Below are positions 1 to 10,728 of a DNA stretch of 64,000 bases, in pieces. The stretch covers positions 62,001-126,000 of the forward strand of contig NZ_CABVIR010000007.1 of the NCBI RefSeq assembly GCF_902498065.1, in the 5' to 3' direction. The translations under genes were made by a program, and so were the position numbers. Every line of letters starts with the position of its first letter. The first letter of the stretch is position 1. A model generated the notes under the pieces. The model was not told where the DNA came from and did not search any database. It was given only the letters and a program-made list of their open reading frames with translations. The stretch comes from Pseudomonas fluorescens. Its GTDB lineage: Bacteria; Pseudomonadota; Gammaproteobacteria; Pseudomonadales; Pseudomonadaceae.

Positions 1-382
1 GGCGATCGCCCAAGGCTACCCCCAACACCCAGGCACCCTGCACATGCAAGAGGCGGTCGAATTAGGCGTCCGCGCGCGCGAAGCGAAAGATTGGGTAGCG
101 GTCGGCACTGCCAACATGATGTTCCACAAATCAATCGTCGAACTGGCCGACAGTCCGCGCCTGCTCGTTTTTTATGGGCAGATATCGGCAGAATTGCGGC
201 TGGCCTTTGGACTGCTCAACGATCCCCAATTCCTGCATTTGCCGTTTCTCGATATGAATGCTTCGATACTTCGATGTGTTGAGGAAGGCCGCTCAGACGA
301 GGCGACTATTATGCTGGATGCCTACCTGGTCCAATCGGAGCGAACTGTCTTGGCAGCCTATGAGCGCAGCAGGAACCGATAG
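1..382 (+). CDS. GntR-family regulator, C-terminal (FCD) part, truncated by window edge
   Basis: The reading frame is already open at base 2, so the start and the DNA-binding domain lie upstream of the window. What remains (about 126 residues) is an all-helical segment with FHKSIVELADSPRL and a closing helix typical of the FCD effector-binding domain of FadR/GntR-type repressors; the FHxxI..A..N/SPRL pattern is the signature region. The effector cannot be told from this fragment. The gene ends about 60 bases before the ssrA terminator and is convergent with ssrA. Confidence is good for the family and nil for the pathway. Confidence 0.75.
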   Translation, partial: AIAQGYPQHPGTLHMQEAVELGVRAREAKDWVAVGTANMMFHKSIVELADSPRLLVFYGQISAELRLAFGLLNDPQFLHLPFLDMNASILRCVEEGRSDEATIMLDAYLVQSERTVLAAYERSRNR

Positions 383-442
383 TCGACTTGATATGCGGTG
401 CAGGTAGGCCTGAAACACCTGTATTCACTGGATTTCAGGCAC

Positions 443-469
443 AAAAAAAGACGTCCGTAGACGTCTTTA
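443..469 (-). terminator. Rho-independent terminator of ssrA
   Basis: An 8-bp perfect stem (AAAGACGT, loop of 6, ACGTCTTT) is followed on the minus strand by a T run, just past the CCA end of tmRNA. It could also stop transcription arriving from the convergent GntR-type gene. Confidence 0.85.
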
Positions 470-479
470 AATGATTATT

Positions 480-873
480 TGGTGGAGCCGGGGGGATTTG
501 AACCCCCGTCCGCCAGTACTCCGCTGTCGGTACTACATGCGTAGCCGTGTCTATTAAGTTAACCCTCAGCGACCCGACGGGCAGGGTGCTTTGGGCGAGT
601 TGTGTAAGTTTTAGCCGCTTCGTCCACAACGTACTGCACGGCGATTCTGTTCTATATGACAATCACTTTGGGTTTACAGACATCCCCTGATGATTGCTGG
701 ACCCGAAGGTACCAGGAGGGAAGGGCTAAGGCTGCTTACGCAGCGAGAGCGTATTCCCCGTAGGTTTCGTCATTGGCAACTATAGAAAGTTGCAACAGTG
801 GATTTACGAGTTCTGTTACCAACTCGGCATGCACCTAAAGTTTCGCGACCGGCGTCGAATCCTAAACGGCCCC
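480..873 (-). ncRNA. ssrA: tmRNA (transfer-messenger RNA)
   Basis: Read on the minus strand, the RNA starts GGGGCCG and ends CGGCTCCACCA; these ends pair to form the tRNA-like acceptor stem, and the TGGCGG..GGGTTCAAATCCC T-arm region is clear. CCA is encoded. Length is 394 nt, in the usual range for one-piece tmRNA. With SmpB it rescues ribosomes stalled on broken mRNA by acting first as alanyl-tRNA, then as a short message adding a degradation tag. A TACACT box at 917-922 (minus strand), about 45 nt upstream, may be the -10 of a precursor whose 5' end is trimmed. The partner gene smpB is 10 kb away in this window. Confidence 0.97.
736..777 (-). other. tmRNA tag-peptide reading frame ANDETYGEYALAA
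   Basis: Inside the tmRNA, the sequence from the resume codon GCC to a TAA stop encodes A-NDETYGEYALAA. The YALAA end is the standard degron read by ClpXP/ClpAP-type proteases. The tag is longer than the ANDDNYALAA form I recall for P. aeruginosa. Confidence 0.9.
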
Positions 874-940
874 GAGCCTGTTGCTCTGTGAATCAAAGTG
901 AGCAACAAGCCTGCGCAGTGTACGCCAACGCAGCTCAGAA

Positions 941-960
941 GGCCAACCCGAAGGTTGGCC
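941..960 (-). terminator. Stem-loop after the small secreted protein gene
   Basis: GGCCAACC-CGAA-GGTTGGCC is a perfect 8-bp stem with a stable tetraloop, 8 bases past the stop codon of the gene at 969-1247. On the minus strand it is followed only by TTCT, so termination may be weak. It lies upstream of the ssrA start, so read-through into ssrA is possible. Confidence 0.6.
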
Positions 961-968
961 ACCACAAA

Positions 969-1247
969 TTATGGGTTGGATTCGTTGCGCTGTTTGTCAG
1001 CGAGTGCCGATGCCTGGGTGGCCTCGGTGACGCATTTTTTGTCGTCCCCGGAAGCTTGGGACGCTTCGGCGCTGGACATCAGTCTTTTGACCTCCATTGC
1101 GGTGTTGCTGGAGCTCGCCGGCAGTGAATTCACTTTGCTTTTGAGCTCTTGCAGCTTGCTCGTACAAAGGTTGTTGTCCGCAGCAAAGACGGGAGAGGCC
1201 AACATTGCAGCAGAAATGAACAGACCAGCGAGTGCGGTACGTTTCAT
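969..1247 (-). CDS. Small secreted protein of unknown function (paralog 1)
   Basis: This is a 92-residue protein starting at an ATG preceded by AAGGAG; an upstream in-frame extension is rejected because it lacks the signal peptide start. Residues 1-22 (MKRTALAGLF..SPVFA) form a clear Sec signal peptide with an AxA-type cleavage site. The mature part is about 70 residues, helical, rich in Ser/Ala/Lys, with two cysteines (NNLC and KKC) that could make one disulfide in the periplasm. It is a paralog of the next gene downstream on the plus-strand map: same start MKR, same signal peptide, same two-Cys spacing pattern and an alignable 5' leader. I recognise no family with a known role. It ends just before ssrA. 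Confidence 0.8.
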   Translation of the reverse strand: MKRTALAGLFISAAMLASPVFAADNNLCTSKLQELKSKVNSLPASSSNTAMEVKRLMSSAEASQASGDDKKCVTEATQASALADKQRNESNP

Positions 1248-1428
1248 GGATATCTCCTTGAACTGATGGTCTCGGTGCTGCCGTATGAGCGTGCGGCTCG
1301 GCCGAGGTCGGAAAATAAGCCACGATTGATCAGGCCTACTTAAAAGACTACGGCGCTGCGCAGGAATTCGGTTTTCGCAAAAAAGGGTATAGGAAAATTT
1401 TTTAATAGAACCCAACCCCTGCAGCAAC

Positions 1429-1451
1429 AAAACCCGCACTTGGCGGGTTTT
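1429..1451 (-). terminator. Terminator of paralog 2
   Basis: AAAACCCGC, a 5-base loop and GCGGGTTTT make a 9-bp stem whose 3' arm supplies the T run. It lies 34 bases past the stop codon of the gene at 1485-1757. The remaining bases between the two small genes (1248-1428) show no other clear element. Confidence 0.8.
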
Positions 1452-1484
1452 GATGTGCTTCATATGGGGTGACGTCGGGCCGGG

Positions 1485-1757
1485 TTACTTCCCGCCTTTG
1501 TTCGCGTTCTTGATTTGCTGGATAGTCTGTTCGGTCTCGGCGATGCAATCATCAATCCCTTCCTTGGTGCCTTTTGCCTGATGGGCTTGGGCTTTCTTGA
1601 CGCTGTCCATTACCTGATCAGCCATCTCCGGAGGAGTCTGTGCCTTGGCATTTTCAATGGTCTTCAGATTGCTCGCACAGAGGTCATCAGCGGCAAACGA
1701 GGGGGACGCCATCAGTGAGGCAGTAACGAACAAACCAAACAGTACAGAACGTTTCAT
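1485..1757 (-). CDS. Small secreted protein of unknown function (paralog 2)
   Basis: This 90-residue protein begins with a Sec signal peptide (MKRSVLFGLFVTASLMASPSFA) and has a helical, charged mature domain with two cysteines (DDLC and DDC). It aligns along its whole length with the neighbour at 969-1247. The start ATG has AAGGAG at a good distance, and 20 or more bases of leader are shared with the paralog (CAGTTCAAGGAGATA), so the duplication included the ribosome-binding region. A terminator separates the two, so they are probably transcribed independently. The upstream gap (1758-1917) contains an inverted repeat AAGTCCC/GGGACTT at 1823-1844, possibly an operator. Function is unknown. Confidence 0.82.
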   Translation of the reverse strand: MKRSVLFGLFVTASLMASPSFAADDLCASNLKTIENAKAQTPPEMADQVMDSVKKAQAHQAKGTKEGIDDCIAETEQTIQQIKNANKGGK

Positions 1758-1917
1758 GAGTATCTCCTTGAACTGAAGGTCCAGGTATCGCTGACCATCA
1801 GGACGGGCTGCCGAGTATGGGAAAGTCCCACGTTTGCGGGACTTGATCAGTGGACTGCGGCAACACGGCAGGGTTCTATTTTTCTACGATAGCGCTGTCG
1901 ATTCCGGCAAGAAGCAT

Positions 1918-1942
1918 TAAAAAGGCGCACAAATTCGCCTTC
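1918..1942 (-). terminator. Terminator of the lactate operon
   Basis: On the minus strand AAGGCG, an 8-base loop, CGCCTT and then TTTAA follow the stop codon of dld by about 16 bases. This marks the end of the lldP-lutABC-dld transcription unit. Confidence 0.82.
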
Positions 1943-1957
1943 TTTGAGGTCTTGCTT

Positions 1958-4764
<2,807 letters not shown>

Positions 4765-4768
<4 letters not shown>

Positions 4769-5436
4769 TGGTCCTCCAGGATCAATACCACCAGATCTTT
4801 CGGGCCGTGGGCACCGTAAGCCAGGACTTGCTCGATGTCGGCCGTTTTCGAAGGGCCGGACACTAACAGCGCGTTGGTCGGCATGCCTTGCGCCCAGTTG
4901 AACTCCTGCTGCACCTGATAAAAGTTGTTGCGGATTTCACTGGCCTTGAGCAGGGCGAAATGCACCGGCGGCACCAGGCTCATGAGGCGTGGTTCTTCCC
5001 GCGTCGGCCAGAGAATCAGACTACCTGTGGCGGCGATTGCGCCGAGCGTGGTGGTGAGGCTGGCCGGGGTGTCGTTGAACAACTCGGCTTTCCACTCTTC
5101 CACCGGACGGTCGTATGACTTAAGCGTCGGCAAACCAGGATTATTCGCCCAGTGCTGAGAGACACGTTGACCGTGCGGCGTCGTCGGCGCGATCAACAGG
5201 CTCGGCAATTGGCGATCCCGCAGCAACTGAGCAAGCAACGAGGGCCAGGCTTCGGCGGACGTCAGGTGGATTTCCGTGTGCACCGCTTCCATCAGTTTGC
5301 GCAGCTGCGGGATGCGTTGCTCGGGCGCGTAGGTGTAGGGCGCTGTTACCAATTCGACGTCGAACTCGTCAGGCACGGGCGTGGTGCCGGTCAGACTTTT
5401 CCGTAACTTGGCGAGGATATTTTGCTTGGCGCTCAT
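4765..5436 (-). CDS. lutC: Lactate utilisation protein C (LutC/LldG/YkgG)
   Basis: This 223-residue LUD-domain protein is the third subunit of the LutABC (LldEFG) iron-sulfur complex that oxidises L-lactate. It begins MSAKQNILAKLRKSL; the ATG at 5436 overlaps the lutB stop by one base (TGATG) and its own stop overlaps the dld start. Typical LUD features are the T..GAIAATGSL strand-turn and the RLMSLVPPVH segment in the C-terminal half. There are no cysteine clusters, as expected for LutC. A longer frame opens upstream but would run through lutB, so the internal ATG is used. Confidence 0.92.
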
Positions 5437-6890
5437 CAGCGATCTCCCTGTTTGGCCAGATGCTCGCGGGCCATGTCGTGCAGTGAGCGCGCGGCGGGTT
5501 TCGGGGCGCTGTGGTTCTGCGTCCACGGGCCGACGTTGCTCGGTGCGAGGGCGCGCAGGCGCGTGGCGACAAAGCCGAACAGCCGATACAGCGTTGGCGA
5601 GCTGTTGAGTTTCGCCCAGGCATTCCAGATAAAACGCTCCTTGCGCGAGTACTTGCTGCCCTGGCCGCGCATCACTTGATGCGGACTGTCCGGAGCTTTG
5701 ACGTTCTCTTCCCGTAGGCGACGCAGCAATGCGGGGATAGGAATTTTTACCGGGCAGACTTCGCCGCAAGCACCACACAACGATGAGGCACTCGGGTGGT
5801 CCGGAACATTCGCCAGACCGACCATGTGCGGGGTGATGATTTTTCCGATAGGCCCAGGGTAAACCTCCCCATAGGCGTGACCGCCAATTCGAGTGTAGAC
5901 CGGGCAATGATTCATACAGGCGCCGCAGCGAATGCAGTTCAGGGTCTGGCGCAATTCACTGTCGGCGAAGGCCTGGCTGCGACCGTTGTCCAGCAGCACC
6001 AGATGCACTTCCTGCGGACCGTCGAGTTCATGGGCCTTGCGCGGGCCGGAGATCATGTTGACGTAGGTGGTGATCGGCTGGCCGAGGGCCGAGCGGGTCA
6101 GCAGCGACAACAGCGGCACCACGTCACGCAGGTTTTCCACGACTTTTTCGATGCCGGTAACGGCGATGTGCACCGGCGGCACCGTAGTCGTCATGCGCCC
6201 GTTGCCTTCGTTTTCAACCAGCAGCAGGGTGCCGGTTTCGGCCACGGCGAAGTTGACGCCGGAAACGCCGATGTCCGCTTCGAAGAATTTCTGACGCAAG
6301 ACTTTGCGACCGATCTGAATGAGTTGGTCAACGTCCTTGGTGTACTCCACGCCAAGTTTGTCGTGGAACAAGGACGCGACCTGACCGGCATTCTTGTGGA
6401 TCGCCGGCATAATAATGTGTGAAGGCTTCTCGTGGTCGAGCTGGACGATGTACTCGCCCATGTCCGATTCCAGGCATTCAATGCCCCGATCAGCGAGGAA
6501 ATGGTTCATCTCCATTTCTTCACTGACCATCGATTTGCCCTTGATCACTTGCCGCCCCTCGTGAGCGCGGATGATCGAGAGGACGATGCCATTGGCTTCG
6601 TCCACCGTTTCCGCCCAGTGCACTGTCACACCGTTGCGGGTCAGGTTCTGTTCAAGTTGCTCGAGCAGGTCGGGCAACTTCGATAGCGCACGGGCGCGGA
6701 CAGCATTGCCGAGCGCTCGCAAATGTTCTCTTTCGTGGGCATCGCTGAAGGACGCTGCCCGTTTTGTCATCAGTGAGTCCATCGCAGTGCGAAAGTTGTT
6801 TCGCAGTTGCTTGTCACCCAACGCGTTGTGCGCACGGGCGCGGAAATCTTCTTCTACGGCAACCGTAGGAATAATCGCGGAAGCGTTCAT
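5436..6890 (-). CDS. lutB: Lactate utilisation iron-sulfur protein B (LutB/LldF/YkgF)
   Basis: This 484-residue protein has an N-terminal LUD domain (NFAVAETGTLLLVENEGN, TVPPVHIAVTG) followed by a ferredoxin-type region with CIRCGACMNHCPVY and CGACGEVCPVKIP, which bind two 4Fe-4S clusters. It is the central electron-carrying subunit of the LutABC L-lactate oxidase. The start MNASAIIP is chosen because the ATG at 6890 overlaps the lutA stop as ATGA; upstream in-frame codons would lie deep inside lutA. The last 90 residues after the clusters are variable and proline-rich, as in family members. Confidence 0.94.
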   Translation of the reverse strand: MNASAIIPTVAVEEDFRARAHNALGDKQLRNNFRTAMDSLMTKRAASFSDAHEREHLRALGNAVRARALSKLPDLLEQLEQNLTRNGVTVHWAETVDEANGIVLSIIRAHEGRQVIKGKSMVSEEMEMNHFLADRGIECLESDMGEYIVQLDHEKPSHIIMPAIHKNAGQVASLFHDKLGVEYTKDVDQLIQIGRKVLRQKFFEADIGVSGVNFAVAETGTLLLVENEGNGRMTTTVPPVHIAVTGIEKVVENLRDVVPLLSLLTRSALGQPITTYVNMISGPRKAHELDGPQEVHLVLLDNGRSQAFADSELRQTLNCIRCGACMNHCPVYTRIGGHAYGEVYPGPIGKIITPHMVGLANVPDHPSASSLCGACGEVCPVKIPIPALLRRLREENVKAPDSPHQVMRGQGSKYSRKERFIWNAWAKLNSSPTLYRLFGFVATRLRALAPSNVGPWTQNHSAPKPAARSLHDMAREHLAKQGDR

Positions 6891-7711
6891 TGAACACCTC
6901 CGGTTCGCTGCCAAAGGAAACTGGCCAGGTGTTGGCCGCGCAACGCTTCCTTCTGTTTTTCCAGCGAGCCGTTGATGTTCATCAGGCAACCGCAATCGGC
7001 ACTGAGTACCTTGTGCGCACCGGATTCCTTCAACGCCCGGGTCTTGTCAGCCACCATCGCGCCAGAAATGTCTGGCATACGGACGCTGAAAGTCCCACCG
7101 AAGCCACAGCATTCACTTTCATGGCTGTGGTCGACTCGCTCCACATTCCCCAACTGCGCCAACAACTCGCGGCCGTGCAAGTGGGTGTTCATCTCGCGAC
7201 GTGCCGAGCACGAGGTGTGCAGCGCCACTTTGACCGGTTCGCCGCTGTCCTTGAGCTGCACTTTGCAGACGAACAACAGGAATTCGGCCAACTCATAAGT
7301 CCGGGCTGCCAGCGCCTGAACCTGTTTCAGTGTTTGCGGCTCGTCCTTGAACAAGTCGGCATAGTGCTCGCGCAGCATGCCGGCACACGATCCCGACGGC
7401 ACCACCACCGGGTAATCCCCGGCGAACAGCGCCAGTTGCGAGCGCGCCACGGTCCGGGCCTGATCGGTGTAACCGGAGGTGTAGGCCGGTTGCCCGCAGC
7501 AGCTCTGCCCTTGCGGGTACTCGACCCGAATGCCTTCGCGCTCCAACAAGTGGATCGCATCCATCCCGGCTTCGGGGTAGAACAAATCCACCACGCAGGT
7601 TCCGAACAGGTAGACCTGTTTCGGTTTTTCGCTGGGGTATTGCCGAGGCTCTGGCAGTGGCGGGGCGACGCGGGTCGCGTTCGGCACGGCGTTGTAAAAA
7701 AGCTCGCTCAT
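6887..7711 (-). CDS. lutA: Lactate utilisation Fe-S oxidoreductase A (LutA/LldE/YkgE)
   Basis: This 274-residue protein has two cysteine-rich CCG domains (SCCGQP with Cys71-Cys72, and ECCGFGG with Cys201-Cys202) plus CSARREMN and the terminal DCGCLMN segment. This is the layout of LutA/LldE, the small subunit of the L-lactate-oxidising LutABC complex. The first 30 residues (proline-rich) extend beyond the usual start near PKQVYLFGTC. The gene lies 151 bases downstream of lldP and overlaps lutB by 4 bases. With lutB and lutC it takes the place of the FMN-type L-lactate dehydrogenase LldD, which is not in this window. Confidence 0.92.
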   Translation of the reverse strand: MSELFYNAVPNATRVAPPLPEPRQYPSEKPKQVYLFGTCVVDLFYPEAGMDAIHLLEREGIRVEYPQGQSCCGQPAYTSGYTDQARTVARSQLALFAGDYPVVVPSGSCAGMLREHYADLFKDEPQTLKQVQALAARTYELAEFLLFVCKVQLKDSGEPVKVALHTSCSARREMNTHLHGRELLAQLGNVERVDHSHESECCGFGGTFSVRMPDISGAMVADKTRALKESGAHKVLSADCGCLMNINGSLEKQKEALRGQHLASFLWQRTGGVQ

Positions 7712-7811
7712 CAGGCGTGTCTCCGGGTGGGCCCGGTTATCCGTCCGCTGAGGCTGCTGAATATAGTGAGTGATGCTTTCAGCAGCCTTACAGACCGGGT
7801 TGTGAATAGCT

Positions 7812-7844
7812 GACGCCGGAATCGTGGTCCGGCGTCGGTTTTTT
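7812..7844. other. Stem-loop between lldP and lutA
   Basis: GACGCCGGA, a 7-base loop and TCCGGCGTC form a 9-bp stem; the T run lies on the plus-strand side. On the minus strand, in which the operon is read, there is no T run after the stem. It is therefore more likely a partial terminator or an mRNA-stabilising hairpin at the lldP 3' end than a full stop. The rest of the 151-base gap has nothing clear. Confidence 0.55.
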
Positions 7845-7862
7845 CGATGCTGCTTGTAGGTC

Positions 7863-9557
7863 TTAGTGCACCAGCATGCCGGTGAGCCAGTAGGCCTGGA
7901 CGTAGGTGATCAGGCCGACGATCGTTGCAAAGAACAGGCTGTGCTTGAGGGTGAAGCGGAACAGATCCGATTCCTTGCCCACCAGGCCGGTCGCGGCGCA
8001 GGCCACGGCGATCGATTGCGGCGAGATCATCTTGCCGGTCACACCGCCACTGGTGTTTGCCGCTACCAGCAGCACATCGCTGACGCCGATCTGGTGTGCG
8101 GTGGTCGCTTGCAACGAACTGAACAGCGCGTTGGACGACGTGTCGGAACCGGTCAGGAACACGCCCAGCCAGCCGAGGAACGGCGAGAAGAATGGGAATG
8201 CCGCGCCGGTGCCAGCCAATACCAGCGCCATGGTCGAAGACATGCCCGAGTAGTTGGTGACGAAGGCAAATGCCAAGACCATGCCGATGGACAGAATCGG
8301 CCAGCGCAGTTCGTAGAAGGTCTCTTTCAAAGTGGTCAGACCAGTTTTGATATTGATCTTCAGCACCAGCATCGAGATCAGTGCGGAGAAGAAAATCGCC
8401 GTGCCGGTCGCGGAAATAGGATCGAGTTTGAACACCGCCGGGATGGCGGTCGGCGCGGTCACGATCGGTGCGACCTTGATCACCATCTGGTCCAGGTGCG
8501 GGATGGCGAAGTTGAACACCCAGCTGTACATCGAACCGCCGGCAGCGAACATGGCTTTGAACGGTTTCAGGGTCCAGATGGTGACCAGCACCGTGAGAAT
8601 CAGGAACGGCGACCAGGCTTTGATGATTTCGAACAGGCTGTAAGGCGACGCCACGCTGGTGCGCGGCTGGCCGAAACCACCGGCGCTGGCAGTTACCACC
8701 GAGGCCGAGACGGCACCGGCGATGTGTTGGCCGGCGGCGCGTTTTGGCTGCCAGACTTTCAGGAACAGCGTCAGGGAAATCAGGCTGGCCAGGGCCGAGG
8801 TGATGTCCGGCAGTTCAGGGCCGATGAAGTTCGACGTGAAGTATTGGGTGATGGCGAAGCTCAAGCCGGCCACCAGCGCAGCAGGCCAGGTCTCACGAAC
8901 GCCGCGCAGGCCGTCCATCATGAACACCAGCCAGAACGGCACGAACAGCGACAGCAGCGGCAGTTGGCGGCCGGTCATGGCGCCGATCTTGAACGCGTCG
9001 ATACCGGTCACTTGGCCGGCCACGATGATCGGAATCCCCAGTGCACCGAACGCCACTGGCGCGGTGTTGGCAATCAGGCACAGGCCCGCTGCGTACAGTG
9101 GGTTGAAGCCAAGTCCTACGAGCAGTGCGGCGGTAATCGCTACCGGCGCACCGAAACCGGCTGCACCTTCAAGGAATGCACCGAAGCAGAAGCCGATCAG
9201 CAACACCTGCAAACGCTGGTCGTCGGTAATCGACAGGACGGAGCTGCGAATCACTTCGAACTGACCGCTCTTGACCGTCAGCTTGTAGAGGAACACGGCG
9301 GCGACGATGATCCACGCAATCGGCCACAGGCCGTAAGCGAAGCCGTACCCGGCGGCGGCGAACGCCATGTCGACCGGCATCTGGAAGGCGAAGATGGCCA
9401 CGGCGATGGACAGCGCCAGCGTAATGCTGCCGGCCACGTGCCCTTTTAGCCGGAACACGGCCAGCGCCAGGAAGAAAAACACGATGGGGATTACGGCCGC
9501 GAGCGCGGAAAAGCCGAGGCTGCCGAGCGGGGTATAGAGCTGTTGCCAGGTTTGCAT
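7863..9557 (-). CDS. lldP: L-lactate permease
   Basis: This 564-residue, very hydrophobic protein (about 13 membrane spans) of the LctP family imports lactate, and probably glycolate, by proton symport across the inner membrane. Family motifs seen include GFCFGAFLEGAAGFGAPVAI, NTAPVAFGALGIPI and the C-terminal GSDTSSNALFSSLQ..TA segment. The ATG start (MQTWQQLYTPLG) fits the usual N-terminus. It is the first gene of the lactate operon, divergent from lldR. Its leader carries an AACAACAA motif and the shared gap carries an LldR palindrome, so both catabolite and lactate control are likely. Confidence 0.96.
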   Translation of the reverse strand: MQTWQQLYTPLGSLGFSALAAVIPIVFFFLALAVFRLKGHVAGSITLALSIAVAIFAFQMPVDMAFAAAGYGFAYGLWPIAWIIVAAVFLYKLTVKSGQFEVIRSSVLSITDDQRLQVLLIGFCFGAFLEGAAGFGAPVAITAALLVGLGFNPLYAAGLCLIANTAPVAFGALGIPIIVAGQVTGIDAFKIGAMTGRQLPLLSLFVPFWLVFMMDGLRGVRETWPAALVAGLSFAITQYFTSNFIGPELPDITSALASLISLTLFLKVWQPKRAAGQHIAGAVSASVVTASAGGFGQPRTSVASPYSLFEIIKAWSPFLILTVLVTIWTLKPFKAMFAAGGSMYSWVFNFAIPHLDQMVIKVAPIVTAPTAIPAVFKLDPISATGTAIFFSALISMLVLKINIKTGLTTLKETFYELRWPILSIGMVLAFAFVTNYSGMSSTMALVLAGTGAAFPFFSPFLGWLGVFLTGSDTSSNALFSSLQATTAHQIGVSDVLLVAANTSGGVTGKMISPQSIAVACAATGLVGKESDLFRFTLKHSLFFATIVGLITYVQAYWLTGMLVH

Positions 9558-9573
9558 ATGGGGTGGCCCCTAA

Positions 9574-9581
9574 TTGTTGTT
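9574..9581 (-). promoter_or_regulatory. Candidate Hfq/Crc catabolite-repression motif in the lldP leader
   Basis: The minus strand reads AACAACAA ending about 17 bases before the lldP ATG, close to the ribosome-binding region. AANAANAA is the known Hfq-Crc recognition pattern of Pseudomonas targets. Assignment is by motif and position only. Confidence 0.6.
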
Positions 9582-9609
9582 GGTCAGGCACTGATCAGCG
9601 TTCTTGGGT

Positions 9610-9626
9610 AATTGGTAATACCAATT
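9610..9626. promoter_or_regulatory. LldR operator palindrome
   Basis: AATTGGTAATACCAATT is a perfect 8-1-8 palindrome containing the TGGT-N3-ACCA core bound by LldR/PdhR-type GntR repressors. It lies between lldP and lldR and starts about 11 bases downstream of the predicted lldP transcription start, a repressing position. Confidence 0.88.
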
Positions 9627-9643
9627 TACAATCGCTGTTCGCT

Positions 9644-9673
9644 AGGGTAAAAGCCTTGTAGGCGGCGTGTCAA
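9644..9673 (-). promoter_or_regulatory. Predicted lldP promoter
   Basis: On the minus strand TTGACA, an 18-base spacer and TACCCT resemble a sigma-70 promoter with a perfect -35 and a weak -10. The implied start near 9637 places the LldR palindrome just downstream. Confidence 0.55.
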
Positions 9674-9819
9674 TTTGTCGCCCTAAAACTTTTGTCGAAC
9701 ATGCGCCGTGGCGCGTGCTTGATCCGCTCGAACAAATGCCGTCTGGTAGGTGCTGGCACAGCGCTGATAGGCCAGAATAGAGAGCCCGGCGAGCCGTCGG
9801 GGTCGTGGAGAATTGAGTT

Positions 9820-10587
9820 ATGGGGTTTGATCAAATTCGTCAGCGCCGTTTGTCTGACGATATTGTCGAGCAGCTCGAGGGGATGATCCTCGAGGGAACG
9901 CTGAAGGCGGGTGAGCGCTTGCCGGCCGAGCGTGCGCTGGCTGAGCAGTTCGGCGTATCACGCCCTTCGTTGCGCGAAGCGATTCAAAAACTGGCGGCCA
10001 AGGGCTTGCTGGTCAGTCGCCAGGGGGGCGGCAACTATGTGGTGGAGTCGCTGGGCACAACCTTCAGTGATCCGCTGCTTCATCTGCTTGAAAGCAACCC
10101 CGAGGCTCAGCGCGATCTGCTGGAATTTCGCCATACCCTGGAAGCCTCCTGCGCCTATTACGCGGCATTGCGGGCGACAGATGTCGATCGCGAGCGACTG
10201 ACTGCAGCCTTCAATGAATTGCAGGACTGCTACACCCGTCACGATGAAGTGAGTCGGGCGGAAGAGGGCGCGGCGGATGCGAAGTTTCACCTGGCCATCG
10301 CCGAAGCCAGTCACAACGCGGTATTGCTGCACACCATTCGCGGGCTGTTCGATTTGCTCAAGCGCAACGTGGTGACCAACATTGGCGGCATGTACAAACA
10401 GCGCACGGAAACCCGCGACATGCTGATTACGCAGCACCGGGAGTTGTACATGGCGATTATTGAGGGAAGGGCGGAGCAGGCGCGGGAGGTGTCCAGTCGA
10501 CACATTTTGTATGTGCAGGAAGTGCTGGAAGAGGTGCGTCAGGAAGTGCAGCGCATGGCTCGGGCGGAACGGCGCAAAGGGATGTAG
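9820..10587 (+). CDS. lldR: Lactate-responsive GntR/FadR regulator
   Basis: This 255-residue protein has an N-terminal winged-helix GntR domain (LPAERALAEQFGVSRPSLREAIQKLAAKGLL at about residues 34-64) and a C-terminal FCD domain with FHLAIAEASHNAVLLHT. It is most like LldR/PdhR, the repressor of lactate genes released by lactate. The divergent position and the TGGTAATACCA palindrome in the gap support the role. ATG at 9820 has GGAG about 10 bases upstream. The gap 9674-9819 holds no other strong element apart from its own presumed promoter. Confidence 0.93.
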   Translation: MGFDQIRQRRLSDDIVEQLEGMILEGTLKAGERLPAERALAEQFGVSRPSLREAIQKLAAKGLLVSRQGGGNYVVESLGTTFSDPLLHLLESNPEAQRDLLEFRHTLEASCAYYAALRATDVDRERLTAAFNELQDCYTRHDEVSRAEEGAADAKFHLAIAEASHNAVLLHTIRGLFDLLKRNVVTNIGGMYKQRTETRDMLITQHRELYMAIIEGRAEQAREVSSRHILYVQEVLEEVRQEVQRMARAERRKGM

Positions 10588-10613
10588 TCAGTGAGGTTTT
10601 TGGTGTTGGTTTG

Positions 10614-10714
10614 ATCGCAATCGCCAGCAAGCCGGTTCCTACAGATCCAGTTCGCCACAAAATCCAGTGGCGAGCCGCAAAAACTGTAGGAGCCGGCTTG
10701 CCGGCGATTGCGCT
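10614..10714. repeat. REPIN: inverted pair of REP elements
   Basis: Two imperfect copies of a REP palindrome (GTAGGAGCCGGCTTGCCGGC type) face each other, one at about 10616-10652 and one at 10685-10712, separated by a short spacer. Together they would fold into a long hairpin. They sit between the 3' ends of lldR and smpB, the usual place for such elements. No RAYT transposase is in the window. Confidence 0.85.
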
Positions 10715-10728
10715 CCCAAGGAAAGGAA

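Noticed and set aside
435..662. 75-codon frame within tmRNA on the minus strand
   Set aside because: It overlaps the tRNA-like part of ssrA in a frame other than the tag; the RNA explains the sequence.
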